Assembly: GCA_036387335.1 (NCBI GenBank)
Contig: DASVTZ010000203.1
Coordinates: 91,969-155,968 of the forward strand
From: Longimicrobium sp.
Lineage (GTDB): Bacteria > Gemmatimonadota > Gemmatimonadetes > Longimicrobiales > Longimicrobiaceae
Reading direction: 5' to 3'
Length of the DNA: 64,000 nt
Shown: piece after piece, positions 47,509-56,029 of the stretch
Layout: every line of letters begins with the position of its first letter
Numbering within the stretch: position 1 is the first letter of the stretch
The notes under the pieces: generated by a model
Told to the model about the DNA's origin: nothing
Seen by the model: only the letters and a program-made list of their open reading frames with translations
Database searches by the model: none
Made by a program: the position numbers and the translations under genes

Positions 47509-48330
47509 TCAAACCTGCACGTCGAACGTCCTCAGCACGTCGTTCAGCGACGTCTTCTTGTCCGTCGATGCCTTGCGCTCGCCGATGCGGAGGGCGCAGG
47601 GGACGTGAAAGGTGCCGGCCGGGAACTCCTTGGGGAGCGTGCCGGGGATCAGGACCGAGCGGGCGGCGACGCGCCCCTTGGTGATGACCGGCTCGCTCCC
47701 CGTCACGTCGACGATGGGCGTGGATGCGGTCAGCACCACGTTCGCGCCGAGGACCGCCTCTTCCTCCACCACCACACCCTCCACCACGATGGAGCGCGAG
47801 CCGATGAAGGCGCCGTCCTCGATGATGACCGGCGACGCGCCCGGCGGCTCCAGCACCCCGCCGATCCCCACGCCCCCGGAGAGGTGCACCCCCGCGCCGA
47901 TCTGCGCGCACGAGCCGACCGTGGCCCAGGTGTCCACCATCGTCCCGGCGCCGACGTACGCGCCGATGTTGACGTAGCCCGGCATCACCACGCACCCCGG
48001 CTCCAGGAACGATCCGTAGCGGGCCACCCCCGGCGGCACCACGCGGATCCCCTGCGCCTGCAGGTCAGTCTTGGTGCGGATCTTGTCGAAGAAGCGCAGG
48101 TCGCCGGCCTCCATCGGCTCCAGCGGGCGCAGGGCGAAGTAGAGAAGGATCGCCTCCTTGACCCACGCGTTGACGCACCACACGCCGTCCACCTTCTCCG
48201 CCACCCGCACCCGCCCCGTGTCCAGCAGGGCGATGGTCTCCTCGACGGCCTCGCGCGTGGCGGGTTCCTTCAGGCGCTCGCGCTCCGCGAACGCGGCGGA
48301 CACGATGCGTTCCAGCTCCCCAAGCTCCAT
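47509..48330 (-). CDS. dapD: Tetrahydrodipicolinate N-succinyltransferase
   Basis: A 273-residue left-handed beta-helix enzyme of the succinylase lysine/DAP pathway. AWVKEAILLYFALRPLEPME and FFDKIRTKTDLQAQGIRVVP form the N-terminal region. Hexapeptide repeats run from YVNIGAYVGAGTMVDTWATV through GVGIGGVLEPPGASPVIIED and EGVVVEEEAVLGANVVLTAS. ATG 48330 has a GGAGGGGAGG ribosome site. It is first in a leftward operon with dapE and the DapC-like aminotransferase. Confidence 0.95.
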   Translation of the reverse strand: MELGELERIVSAAFAERERLKEPATREAVEETIALLDTGRVRVAEKVDGVWCVNAWVKEAILLYFALRPLEPMEAGDLRFFDKIRTKTDLQAQGIRVVPPGVARYGSFLEPGCVVMPGYVNIGAYVGAGTMVDTWATVGSCAQIGAGVHLSGGVGIGGVLEPPGASPVIIEDGAFIGSRSIVVEGVVVEEEAVLGANVVLTASTPIVDVTGSEPVITKGRVAARSVLIPGTLPKEFPAGTFHVPCALRIGERKASTDKKTSLNDVLRTFDVQV

Positions 48331-48504
48331 CCTCCCCTCCTTGATCGCCCCGGACGCACCCGCGCAAACGGCGGCGCAACCTAGCCCGCGCCCCCCTGCC
48401 GCGCCACCCCCGCGCGAATGGCACAAGCGCATGTCGCGGTGTAGATTACCGGCGCGGCGGCGGCAAGGGCCGGGCCGCCGCGAACCACACCGCAGGAGCA
48501 CCTG

Positions 48505-49149
48505 ATGGCGAACGGATCGCGCCGCCCCGCACTGTGGGCGGCGATCGCGCTGGCATGCGCCGCGGCTCTCGGAGCGGCGGCGATGGGGGGAGCGGCCGGA
48601 TGGCGCGCGGCCTCCTTCCACGGCACGACCTACGACGACAGCGGCCCCGCGCCCGCCTTGACCCTGGTGGACCACGACGGGCGCCCGGCGACGCTGGAAA
48701 GCTTTCGCGGGCACCCCGTGCTCCTCTTCTTCGGCTACACGAACTGCCCGGACGTCTGCCCGCTCACGATGGCGCGGCTGCAGCGCTCCGTGCGCGCCGC
48801 GGGGCGAGCGGGCAAGGACGTTCGCATCCTCCTGGTGAGCAACGATCCCAAGCGCGACACGCCGCCGGTGCTCAAGAGCTACGTGTCGAAGTTCGGCCCG
48901 CAGGCCGTGGGCCTCACGGGCGACTCCGCGTCGGTGGCGCGCGCGATGGCGGGCTACGGCGCCTACACCATGCCCGCCGCGCCTCCGGCCGCACACGAGC
49001 ACGGCGGGGCGCCCGCGAAGCCCGCGATGATCTCCCACTCCGCCGTCGTGTACGGAATCGACCGCGAGGGGCGGCTCCGCGTCGTCATCACGGAGGGCGC
49101 GAAGCAGGAGTGGATGGACGACGACGTGAGGACGCTGGCGCGCCTTTGA
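48505..49149 (+). CDS. SCO1/SenC family copper-binding thioredoxin-fold protein
   Basis: A 214-residue membrane-anchored protein (helix LWAAIALACAAALGAAAMGG). The thioredoxin-like domain has LLFFGYTNCPDVCPLTMARL with C81 and C85, and the distal copper ligand H178 in MISHSAVVYGID. It has an AAPPAAHEHGGAPA insertion (about 155-170) that could add a metal-binding HEH. SCO proteins deliver copper or reduce thiols for cytochrome oxidase assembly. No oxidase genes are in the window. The stop overlaps the next gene as TTGA. Confidence 0.92.
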   Translation: MANGSRRPALWAAIALACAAALGAAAMGGAAGWRAASFHGTTYDDSGPAPALTLVDHDGRPATLESFRGHPVLLFFGYTNCPDVCPLTMARLQRSVRAAGRAGKDVRILLVSNDPKRDTPPVLKSYVSKFGPQAVGLTGDSASVARAMAGYGAYTMPAAPPAAHEHGGAPAKPAMISHSAVVYGIDREGRLRVVITEGAKQEWMDDDVRTLARL

Positions 49150-49868
49150 GCACCGTCGCCGTCCTCACCGTCGTGCGCTACCGCCCCGCGCGGGCGCTGC
49201 TGGGGGCGTGGCACATGGCCGCGCAACGCCCCCTGCTGGCGCGCGTGCCCGGGCTCCGCTTCGCGCGGCTGCTGGGGACGGGGCGCGGGATCGGCTTCAG
49301 CGCCGTCCCCGATTTCGGCACCTGGGCGCTCTTCACCGTCTGGGACGATGCGGCCGCCTGGGAGCGCTTCGACGCGGATTCGCGCGTGATGCGCCAGTAC
49401 CGCGCGCGCGGCGAAGAGGTGTACTCGATCGTGATGGCTCCGCTCTCCGCGCACGGGCGGTGGGGCGGTGTGGAGCCGATGCTCGTCCCAGATCCGCCGG
49501 AGCGCCCCGATCCCGCCGCCCCGGTCGTCGTACTCACCCGCGCCACCATCCGCCCCAGCCGCGTCCTCCGCTTCTGGAGCCGCGTCGCCCCCGTGGACGC
49601 CACGCTGCGCGGCCACCCCGACCTCCTCCTCAGCTTCGGCGTCGGCGAGGCGCCGTACTTCAAGCAGGCGACGCTGAGCGTGTGGCGCAACGCCGCGGCC
49701 CTGACCGCCTGGGCCTACGGCAGCCCCGCCCACGCCGAAACCGTCCGCCGCACCCGCGAGGAAAACTGGTACTCCGAGGAACTCTTCGCCCGCCTGCGGC
49801 TGCTGGGGACGCGCGGGAGCTGGCATGGGCGGGAGCCGCTTGCGGATGTGCTGAACGGAAGTTCGTGA
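49146..49868 (+). CDS. Spheroidene monooxygenase (CrtA)-like protein
   Basis: A 240-residue protein. VVRYRPARALLGAWHMAAQR opens it, then GTGRGIGFSAVPDFGTWALF and VVVLTRATIRPSRVLRFWSR. The C-terminal TLSVWRNAAALTAWAYGSPA followed by NWYSEELFARLRLL matches the CrtA family. CrtA oxygenates carotenoids, but no carotenoid gene lies nearby, so the substrate is open. The TTG start overlapping the SCO stop is inferred from frame and lack of another good start; a GTG about eight codons inside is possible. Confidence 0.78.
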   Translation: MSTVAVLTVVRYRPARALLGAWHMAAQRPLLARVPGLRFARLLGTGRGIGFSAVPDFGTWALFTVWDDAAAWERFDADSRVMRQYRARGEEVYSIVMAPLSAHGRWGGVEPMLVPDPPERPDPAAPVVVLTRATIRPSRVLRFWSRVAPVDATLRGHPDLLLSFGVGEAPYFKQATLSVWRNAAALTAWAYGSPAHAETVRRTREENWYSEELFARLRLLGTRGSWHGREPLADVLNGSS

Positions 49869-49879
49869 GTGCGTTCGTA

Positions 49880-50072
49880 TGTCATCCTGAGGGAGCCGCC
49901 CACCCGAAGCCCACACGCACGCCAAACTCCTGCGGCGACCGAAGGATCTAGCCGGCGAGGCAGGAGGACGGCGTCGAACCACGAGCCCCGTGCCACGCGC
50001 AGTAGATCCTTCGCTCCGCGCCAGAGTTCGCGGTGCGGTAGAGGGCGGAGGGGCGCGTTGCTCAGGATGACA
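49880..50072. repeat. TGTCATCCTGAG element, copy 2 (193 bp)
   Basis: Ends TGTCATCCTGAG / CTCAGGATGACA, with internal CGACCGAAGGATCTAGCC and GCAGTAGATCCTTCGC. A degenerate GTGAGTGCGTT arm precedes it directly after the CrtA-like stop. It is shared with 47237-47426 and 59391-59579. Confidence 0.88.
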
Positions 50073-50089
50073 GAAGCGGGCTACGGCGA

Positions 50090-50375
50090 TGCGGCGGGCA
50101 CGGGCAGCCACGTGGGGCGGCCCCTACGGGATCGGGGCCGCGGGCGTGGGGGCGGTGCGGCGGCGAGGGCGGGCAGACACGCAGGTCTGCCCCTACCCGT
50201 GACGGTGCGAATCGCGGTCACGCGCGGGCATCCGGTGCCGTTCGCGGGCGGTGGAGCGGCGGAGGACACGGGCGCGATGAATCGCGCCCCTACCGGATCT
50301 GTGCAGCGGACACGGTGTTCTCCCCCTCACCCGCCCTGCGCCCCCGCAGGCGGGGGAGGGGGTCGGGGGGAGGGG
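50090..50375. repeat. GTAGGGGC-type repeat mosaic and CCCTCACCC block
   Basis: Several hairpin units of the dispersed family lie in tandem: CACGGGCAGCCACGTGGGGC, GGGCAGACACGCAGGTCTGC and GGGCGCGATGAATCGCGCCC. They are followed by a G/C-rich CCCCTCACCC...GGGGGAGGGGG block reaching the end of the next gene. No coding sequence. Confidence 0.7.
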
Positions 50376-50379
50376 GCCC

Positions 50380-50721
50380 TCACGTCCCCGGCACCCGCAC
50401 CCGCCCGTCCCGCGTGGGGGTGGCGAAGACGACGTCCGGGAACATCTCCTCGTTGAAAGGATTGTACGCCTCGCGCGGGGTGAAGCGTTGATCCACTACC
50501 TGCGCGCTCTCGAAGAGTGACACCTCCGGGTTCTTCCACCCGCGCAGCACCCCGCCGGAGCTGTAGCCGCCGATCTGGTAGAGGTGGAAGAGGCGCTTGC
50601 CCGTGGTGGAGACGAAGACCATGTACGGCTCCACGATCCGGTAGCGCCCGGTCGGCTCCGTGAGCCACACCAGGCTGAGCGACTTCCCCGCCGCGATGAA
50701 GGTCCGCTCCACGTCGTTCAT
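50380..50721 (-). CDS. Hypothetical protein
   Basis: A 113-residue cytosolic protein with a GGGGGAGCGT ribosome site at ATG 50721. SLVWLTEPTGRYRIVEPYMV, then RLFHLYQIGGYSSGG and FTPREAYNPFNEEMFPDVVF. The RYRIVEPYMV and LFHLYQIGG segments recall WYL-domain cores (a ligand-sensing fold), but the protein is too short and lacks a helix-turn-helix. Weakly supported function. Confidence 0.6.
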   Translation of the reverse strand: MNDVERTFIAAGKSLSLVWLTEPTGRYRIVEPYMVFVSTTGKRLFHLYQIGGYSSGGVLRGWKNPEVSLFESAQVVDQRFTPREAYNPFNEEMFPDVVFATPTRDGRVRVPGT

Positions 50722-50866
50722 ACGCTCCCCCCGAATCGCTCCAGGACGCCGGCGAATCCGGCGGCAACCGGGGGGCAATCGCAAAACGACTGCCTGCGCA
50801 CGGCGCGGCCCGAGCCGTGCATTACCGGATCGGCCCGAGAGACAAGTGAACAGAGGGAGCAAGCGG

Positions 50867-51142
50867 ATGGCACCGAAGCGGCGCGCGGCGGACAAGCGAT
50901 GGGTACAGGTGATGGGGTGGATCGGGTGCCTGACACTGGCGGGCTCGCTCACCTACACCTTCATCAAGGCTCTCAACGAGGGCGCGAGCGAGGTGGACCC
51001 CCTCTTCTTCGGGCTCCAGACGGTGGCGAGCTTCTTCTTCCTGCTCTACTCGCTGCGCCTCAAGAACAGGATCTTCGTGGCCGCCAACTGCGTCGCCCTC
51101 CTCAACGCGGTGGGGACGATGGTCGTGGCATTGCGCGAATGA
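50867..51142 (+). CDS. Small three-helix membrane protein, SemiSWEET/PQ-loop-like topology
   Basis: A 91-residue protein with three predicted membrane helices: VMGWIGCLTLAGSLTYTFIK, FFGLQTVASFFFLLYSLRLK and IFVAANCVALLNAVGTMVVA. Spacing and the short loop after helix one resemble SemiSWEET or lipid-A N-terminal (LABN) proteins, though the diagnostic PQ pair is absent. AGAGGGAGC before ATG 50867 is a good ribosome site. Transported solute unknown. The 186 bp before the next gene hold nothing recognised. Confidence 0.65.
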   Translation: MAPKRRAADKRWVQVMGWIGCLTLAGSLTYTFIKALNEGASEVDPLFFGLQTVASFFFLLYSLRLKNRIFVAANCVALLNAVGTMVVALRE

Positions 51143-51328
51143 GCGCGGCTCAGTGGCCGCCACCGTTAAATCCAAGGATGCGCGCGCGGAATCGCCTTGA
51201 CCGGGGCGGTGGCGGGGTGTATCGTGAGGCCACCTAGCCCGGGCACACCCATCCCGTCCAGCACCCCCGCCGCGCCTCGACGCGCGCGCACGGGGACCAT
51301 CCAAGAGCGACACCCACAGGAGACCCGT

Positions 51329-52687
51329 ATGAAACGAAGTCTGGCCATGGCCAGTGCCGCGGCCGTCGCGTGCATCGCGGCCGGCACTCCCGCCCTGCAT
51401 GCCCAGGGCTCCGGCGTAGACCAGCAGAGCGCATGCATGACCGGTCGCGTGGGCGCCGGCGTGGCCATGCCGTGCGAAGACGGGTCCGCGGTGTACTTCA
51501 GCCCCGCCGGGCTGGCGATGCAGGGGAGCGCGGTGAGCCTGGGCGTGACGCTGGTCAGCTCCAGCAACACCTTCCGCTACGACCCCGGATACAACCTGGC
51601 CGACCCCACCATCCGCCGCGCCACGGAGACGGTTCCCGTGCCGCAGGCGTTCGTCAACTACCGCGCGGGCGAGCGGCTGGCGGTGGGCGTGGGCGTCTTC
51701 GCGCCGTACGGGCTGGGGCTGAAGTGGGACGTGTGCAGCATCGCGGACGCCAACACCTCCGCCTGCACCCCCGAGAACAACTTCGAGGGGCGCTACACCG
51801 GCTACGACAACGCCTTCCGCGGCATCTACGTCCAGCCGACCGTGGCCTTCCAGCTCGTCCCCAACCGCATCTCGCTGGGGGCCGGGGTGGACTACGTGCT
51901 CGGCAACATCGAGGTGCACCAGCGCGCAGACGTGGGCACCTCCGGGCTGCGCGGGATCGACGTGGCGGACGCCACCCTCAAGGGCGAGGGCACCGGCGTC
52001 ACCTTCCACGTGGGCGGCATCGCGCGGCTGAGCCAGCGCGCCTCGCTGGGCGTGCGCTACCTGCACTCGGTGGAAGTGGAGATGGACGGCGACGCCGACT
52101 TCACGCAGGTGCCCACCGGCAACCCGGGGATCGACGCGCTGATCGCGGCGCAGATCGCCAGCGGCGCGCTGGGCGACCAGGGGATCGGCACCACCATGGA
52201 GTTCCCGTCGCAGCTCGTTGTGGGCGTCAACTTCGCCGCCACGCCGCGGCTGAACGTGATGGCGGACTACCAGCGGACCGGGTGGGAGAGCTTCGACCGC
52301 CTGGACATCGACTTCGAGAACGCGACGGCGACCGACCGGGTGCTGAACCTGGGGTACCAGAACACCAACACCTTCCGCTTCGCCGCGGACTTCGCGGCGA
52401 CGGACGCGCTGGCGCTGCGCGCCGGCTTCCGGTACAACACCGAGGCCTCGCCGCGCGCCACGCCGCTCCTTCCGGAGTCGGAGCGCAACTACTTCACGGC
52501 GGGGCTGGGCTACCGCTTCACGCGCAGCCTGGGGCTGGACCTGGCGTACCAGCTCGTTCGCCAGCCGGACCGCCGCGGCTCGGTGCGCCCGGGCGAGCCG
52601 GCCGTGGGCGTGTACACGGCGGACGCGAACATCTTCGGCGTGACGCTGTCGTACCTGTTCGGCCGGCACCACGGCGCCGCGCAGTGA
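51329..52687 (+). CDS. OmpP1/FadL-family outer-membrane protein
   Basis: A 452-residue barrel with a signal peptide (MASAAAVACIAAGTPALHAQ). SGVDQQSACMTGRVGAGVAM and GSAVYFSPAGLAM are the N-terminal hatch-like region of FadL proteins (the FNPAG equivalent is here YFSPAG). VGVGVFAPYGLGLKWD is the family GVG-x-F-x-P-x-G signature. LSYLFG near the end gives the terminal strand. It likely transports hydrophobic compounds across the outer membrane. The ribosome site is CAGGAGACC. Confidence 0.9.
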   Translation: MKRSLAMASAAAVACIAAGTPALHAQGSGVDQQSACMTGRVGAGVAMPCEDGSAVYFSPAGLAMQGSAVSLGVTLVSSSNTFRYDPGYNLADPTIRRATETVPVPQAFVNYRAGERLAVGVGVFAPYGLGLKWDVCSIADANTSACTPENNFEGRYTGYDNAFRGIYVQPTVAFQLVPNRISLGAGVDYVLGNIEVHQRADVGTSGLRGIDVADATLKGEGTGVTFHVGGIARLSQRASLGVRYLHSVEVEMDGDADFTQVPTGNPGIDALIAAQIASGALGDQGIGTTMEFPSQLVVGVNFAATPRLNVMADYQRTGWESFDRLDIDFENATATDRVLNLGYQNTNTFRFAADFAATDALALRAGFRYNTEASPRATPLLPESERNYFTAGLGYRFTRSLGLDLAYQLVRQPDRRGSVRPGEPAVGVYTADANIFGVTLSYLFGRHHGAAQ

Positions 52688-52754
52688 CCGGCGCGCACCC
52701 GCGCTCGTCTCTATGCGCCGGAACCTGCAAACGATCCCCTTCGGAGAACTTCGG

Positions 52755-54074
52755 ATGAAATCTGGAACGAGCCGGCTCCGGCTCCTCGCCATGGCCGCCG
52801 CGGCGCTGTCGCTGGGCGCCTGTGTGGACGACGACCAGGGGCTGATCAACACCCCCTTCCCGGCCAACGGCGCCATCTTCGCGCGCTACGTGGCGATGGG
52901 CAACTCGATCACCGCCGGCTACCAGTCCGGCGGCATCGTGGACACGCTGCAGCAGCGCTCGTACGCGGTGCTGCTGGCGGAGCGGGCGGGGGTCACCAAC
53001 TTCGGCATCCCGCTCATCGCCCAGCCCGGCTGCGCCTCGCTGGTGCCGTTCACCGCGCCGCTGACCCCGTCGGCGCCGGCGGCCACCTGCGCCCGCTCGG
53101 CCGCGGGCGCGGCGGTCAACCGGGTGCAGAACGTGGCGGTGCCCGGCGCCCGCCTGCTGGACCTCCTGCGCTTTCCCAGCGGCCAGCTGGGGCAGGTGAA
53201 CACCGTGCTGGTGGGTCCGCGCACGCAGGTGCGGGCGATGAAGGAAGCCCAGCCGACCTTCGTGTCGGTTTGGGTGGGGAACAACGACGCGCTGGAGGCG
53301 ACGGTGGGCGGGCTCCTGGGGCCGACGCCCACGCGGGCCGACTCGTCGCTCACCCCGCTCGCCACCTTCCAGAACCAGCTCACCCAGCTGGTGGACTCCA
53401 TCAAGGCGGCGGCGCCGCAGGGCGTGATGCTGGTGGGCGTGGTCAACGCCATGAGCGGCGCGCCCATCATCCAGCCGGGCGCCTACTTCTTCCTGTCGCG
53501 CGACGCGACGGGGAAGTTCCAGGGCAAGACGGTGAACAACAACTGCTCGCCGGTCACCGCGCTGGGGCAGCCGAACCCGCTCGCGCAGAACTTCGTGTCG
53601 TTCCAGATCGTCTCCTCCGCGGTTCCGGAGATCGACTGCAGCGGCACGCTGGCGGGCGGCGCGTTCGTGCTGGACGCGGCGGAGCAGGCGATCGTGGCGG
53701 CGCGGGTGACGGCCTTCAACAACGCGATCCAGGCCGCGGCCACCGCCAACAACTGGGTGTACGTCAACCCGAACACGATCCTGGAGTCGTTCCTGACGGT
53801 GCGTGACACGCAGGGCCGGGCGCAGCGGCTGCGCAAGTGCCAGGCGCTGGCCTCCGCCACCACGCCGGCCCAGTTCCAGACGGCGCTGGTCACCACCTGC
53901 CCCGTGCCGCCGACGGGCTCGACGGCTGCCTTTGCGGCGCCCAACTTCTTCGGGTCGCTGATGTCGTTCGACGGGGTGCACCCGTCCACGGAGGCGCACC
54001 GGATCCTGGCGGGCCGTTTCGCCGCCGCGATCAACGCGAAGTACGGCACCACGCTGCCCACCATCGAGACCTGA
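52755..54074 (+). CDS. SGNH/GDSL hydrolase lipoprotein
   Basis: A 439-residue lipoprotein (LSLGAC lipobox near residue 23). FARYVAMGNSITAGYQSGG is block I with nucleophile S51, VSVWVGNNDALEA is the block III GNND, and SFDGVHPSTEAHRILAGRF is block V with D406 and H409. Large Cys-containing insertions are typical of secreted lipases/esterases of this type. It lies 67 bp downstream of the FadL-like gene, co-directional, so the pair may release and import fatty acids. Confidence 0.9.
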   Translation: MKSGTSRLRLLAMAAAALSLGACVDDDQGLINTPFPANGAIFARYVAMGNSITAGYQSGGIVDTLQQRSYAVLLAERAGVTNFGIPLIAQPGCASLVPFTAPLTPSAPAATCARSAAGAAVNRVQNVAVPGARLLDLLRFPSGQLGQVNTVLVGPRTQVRAMKEAQPTFVSVWVGNNDALEATVGGLLGPTPTRADSSLTPLATFQNQLTQLVDSIKAAAPQGVMLVGVVNAMSGAPIIQPGAYFFLSRDATGKFQGKTVNNNCSPVTALGQPNPLAQNFVSFQIVSSAVPEIDCSGTLAGGAFVLDAAEQAIVAARVTAFNNAIQAAATANNWVYVNPNTILESFLTVRDTQGRAQRLRKCQALASATTPAQFQTALVTTCPVPPTGSTAAFAAPNFFGSLMSFDGVHPSTEAHRILAGRFAAAINAKYGTTLPTIET

Positions 54075-54152
54075 TCTCGGCGGGTGCTGGCGAAGCGGGG
54101 CGGTCCGGAGCGATCCGGGCCGCCCCGCGGTCGTTGTAACCGCAACCGCGCG

Positions 54153-54286
54153 CTCACGCGGAGACGCGGAGACGCTGAGAGAACAGCGACCGCAGGCTTG
54201 CACAGAGACACAGAGACACAGAGAGAGAGCCGCGAAAAGAAGTTCTCTGTGGCTCGTTCCTCCGCGTCTCCGCGCCTCCGCGTGAG
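54153..54286. repeat. 134-bp inverted-repeat element (MITE-like), copy B
   Basis: The left end CTCACGCGGAGACGCGGAGA faces the right end TCTCCGCGCCTCCGCGTGAG. The core CACAGAGACACAGAGACACA resembles copy A at 41430-41560. It fills most of the 298-bp gap between the GDSL and SufE genes. Confidence 0.8.
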
Positions 54287-54372
54287 GATGGGGTTGTCAC
54301 GGGGGGGATGATGCGGGGAGGTGGGGCGGGAGTTACGTTCGGGAGCATGTTTCCTGCAACCCGCGCAACGCC

Positions 54373-54828
54373 ATGAGCGACGCAACCCAGTCCGCCGGGA
54401 TTCCCCCGGGCATCGAAAAGATCCTCCGCCGCTTCGCCACGCTCACGCCCGACCTCACGCGGCAGGCGCTGGTGCAGTACGCCAACAAGCTGCCGCCCCT
54501 GCCCGAGCGCTTCCGCGGGCTGGACGCGGAGCAGTACCGCGTCACCGAATGCCAGACGCCCGTGGCCATCTTCCCCGAGGTGGTGGACGGGAAGATGCAC
54601 TTCCACGCGGACGTGCCGCAGGGCGCGCCCACCATCCGCGCGCTGCTGGCGCTGCTCTTCGACGCGCTCAACGGGCAGCCCCCGGAGACCACGCTGGCCA
54701 TCCCCCAGGACTTCGTGCCGCGGGTGATGGGGAAGATCGGGCTGGCCACGCGCGAGGTGGGGCTGACCGCGATGGTGGAGCGGCTGAAGCGGGCCGCGCG
54801 CCAGGCGCGGGCGGAGGCGGGGGAGTGA
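54373..54828 (+). CDS. sufE: SufE-family sulfur acceptor protein
   Basis: A 151-residue SufE-fold protein. PDLTRQALVQYANKLPPLPE opens it, EQYRVTECQTPVAIFPEVVD carries the sulfur-accepting Cys (C60; usually G-C, here E-C), and IRALLALLFDALNGQPPETT is the conserved groove helix. It takes persulfide from a SufS-type desulfurase for Fe-S cluster building. No desulfurase gene is nearby. Confidence 0.9.
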   Translation: MSDATQSAGIPPGIEKILRRFATLTPDLTRQALVQYANKLPPLPERFRGLDAEQYRVTECQTPVAIFPEVVDGKMHFHADVPQGAPTIRALLALLFDALNGQPPETTLAIPQDFVPRVMGKIGLATREVGLTAMVERLKRAARQARAEAGE

Positions 54829-54920
54829 GCGCGGAGCCTTGCGCGCGCCGCCCCCGTTCGTTCTTTTGTCCATCCCCGCGGGGCCTCTGTGCGCCCCCGG
54901 GCGAACCCGGAAACGAGACC

Positions 54921-55454
54921 ATGCGCGAGACCACTGCGAGCCGGAAGATCCCGGCCCGTGCCCTGTGGCTGGCCCTGCCCCTTGCGGCGGCGCTGGCCGG
55001 CGCCTGCAAGCCGGACCAGCCGCCCGGCGGGTACCCCCCCGTGTCGCACCGCTCCGCCCCCGTGATGCCGGGGTGGAGCCACCCCGATCCGCCCCCGGTC
55101 ACGCCGGGCTCGGCGGTCGGCGGCGGCGGCGCCAAGATCGTGGCCAAGAACCTCCCCGCCGGCGTCACGCAGGCGATGGTGGACCAAGGGCAGGAGCTCT
55201 TTGGGCAGACGTGCACCGCCTGCCACGCCGCCGGCGGCACCGGCAGCACGGCCGCGCCGCCGCTCAACGACAAGGAGTGGCTGAACATCACGGGCGCGTA
55301 CCCGGAGATCGTGAGCCTCATCAACTCCGGCGTGCCCAACCCCAAGAAGTTCCCCGGCGCCATGCCGCCGCGGGGCGGGGGTAACTTCACGCCCGAGCAG
55401 GTGGGGCAGATCGCCGCCTACGTCTACGCACTCAGCCACCAGGGGGAGTCATGA
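54921..55454 (+). CDS. Class I cytochrome c lipoprotein
   Basis: A 177-residue lipoprotein (AALAGAC, C29) with a Pro-rich spacer (30-70) and one c-type heme domain: TCTACHAAGG (C98, C101, H102) and FPGAMPPRGG with axial M148. QIAAYVYALSHQ is the C-terminal helix. It carries single electrons at the outer face of the inner membrane or on the outer membrane. ATGA overlap with the following membrane-protein gene. Confidence 0.92.
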   Translation: MRETTASRKIPARALWLALPLAAALAGACKPDQPPGGYPPVSHRSAPVMPGWSHPDPPPVTPGSAVGGGGAKIVAKNLPAGVTQAMVDQGQELFGQTCTACHAAGGTGSTAAPPLNDKEWLNITGAYPEIVSLINSGVPNPKKFPGAMPPRGGGNFTPEQVGQIAAYVYALSHQGES

Positions 55455-55819
55455 GCCGCCGCCACGGGCCGGACGGGGAGAGCACCTACGGCACGGTGAA
55501 GAACCGCTTCGACAACTGGAGCGCCGACAACCCGCGCCCCAGGTCGCGCAGCGCGCTCGGCATTCCGGACATCGACATCCCGGAGGGCGTGGTGCGCACC
55601 CTGGCGCTCGCCGTGGGCGTGGGCACGGGCGCCCTGCTGCTGGCGCTGGCGGCGGTGGCCTACTTCGCCTCCGGCACCTGGCGTGACATCGACCGGAGCG
55701 GGGCGGCGCTGGCGTACCTGCTGGTGGGGATCTTTCTGACCATCGCGGGGCTCGGCGCGTCTCTGGGGACGCTGAACCACGTCTTCCGGGTCGCGCGCTC
55801 GCCCGGCGGGCACCACTGA
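55451..55819 (+). CDS. Two-helix membrane protein, unknown
   Basis: A 122-residue protein with a polar N-terminus (1-48) and two membrane helices (TLALAVGVGTGALLLALAAV, then ALAYLLVGIFLTIAGLGASL). The ending RSPGGHH has two His. It is translationally coupled to the cytochrome c gene, so a role in respiration or as a membrane partner is plausible, but no family is recognised. Confidence 0.65.
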   Translation: MSRRHGPDGESTYGTVKNRFDNWSADNPRPRSRSALGIPDIDIPEGVVRTLALAVGVGTGALLLALAAVAYFASGTWRDIDRSGAALAYLLVGIFLTIAGLGASLGTLNHVFRVARSPGGHH

Positions 55820-55937
55820 ACGGCCCGAGCAGCCCGTCAGCGCGAGGAAACACCGGCGATTCGCGCAACCGCGCGCGTCGCTGGTGCCCCGCGATGGCCT
55901 ATCTTACGCGATGGCTCAAAAACCGCTGACAAAAATA

Positions 55938-55966
55938 TTGACACTCCGCACATCCAGCAGTACCTT
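55938..55966 (+). promoter_or_regulatory. Sigma-70-type promoter for the GGYMGGV lipoprotein
   Basis: TTGACA (55938-55943), a 17-base spacer, then TACCTT (55961-55966). It lies in an unusually AT-rich stretch (ACAAAAATATTG) about 64 bp before ATG 56030. Confidence 0.55.
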
Positions 55967-56029
55967 CGAAGCGTTCCCCCACCCAAAACGTGTCTCATTC
56001 TAAACACCCCTAGCCCGGGATTCCCACCC

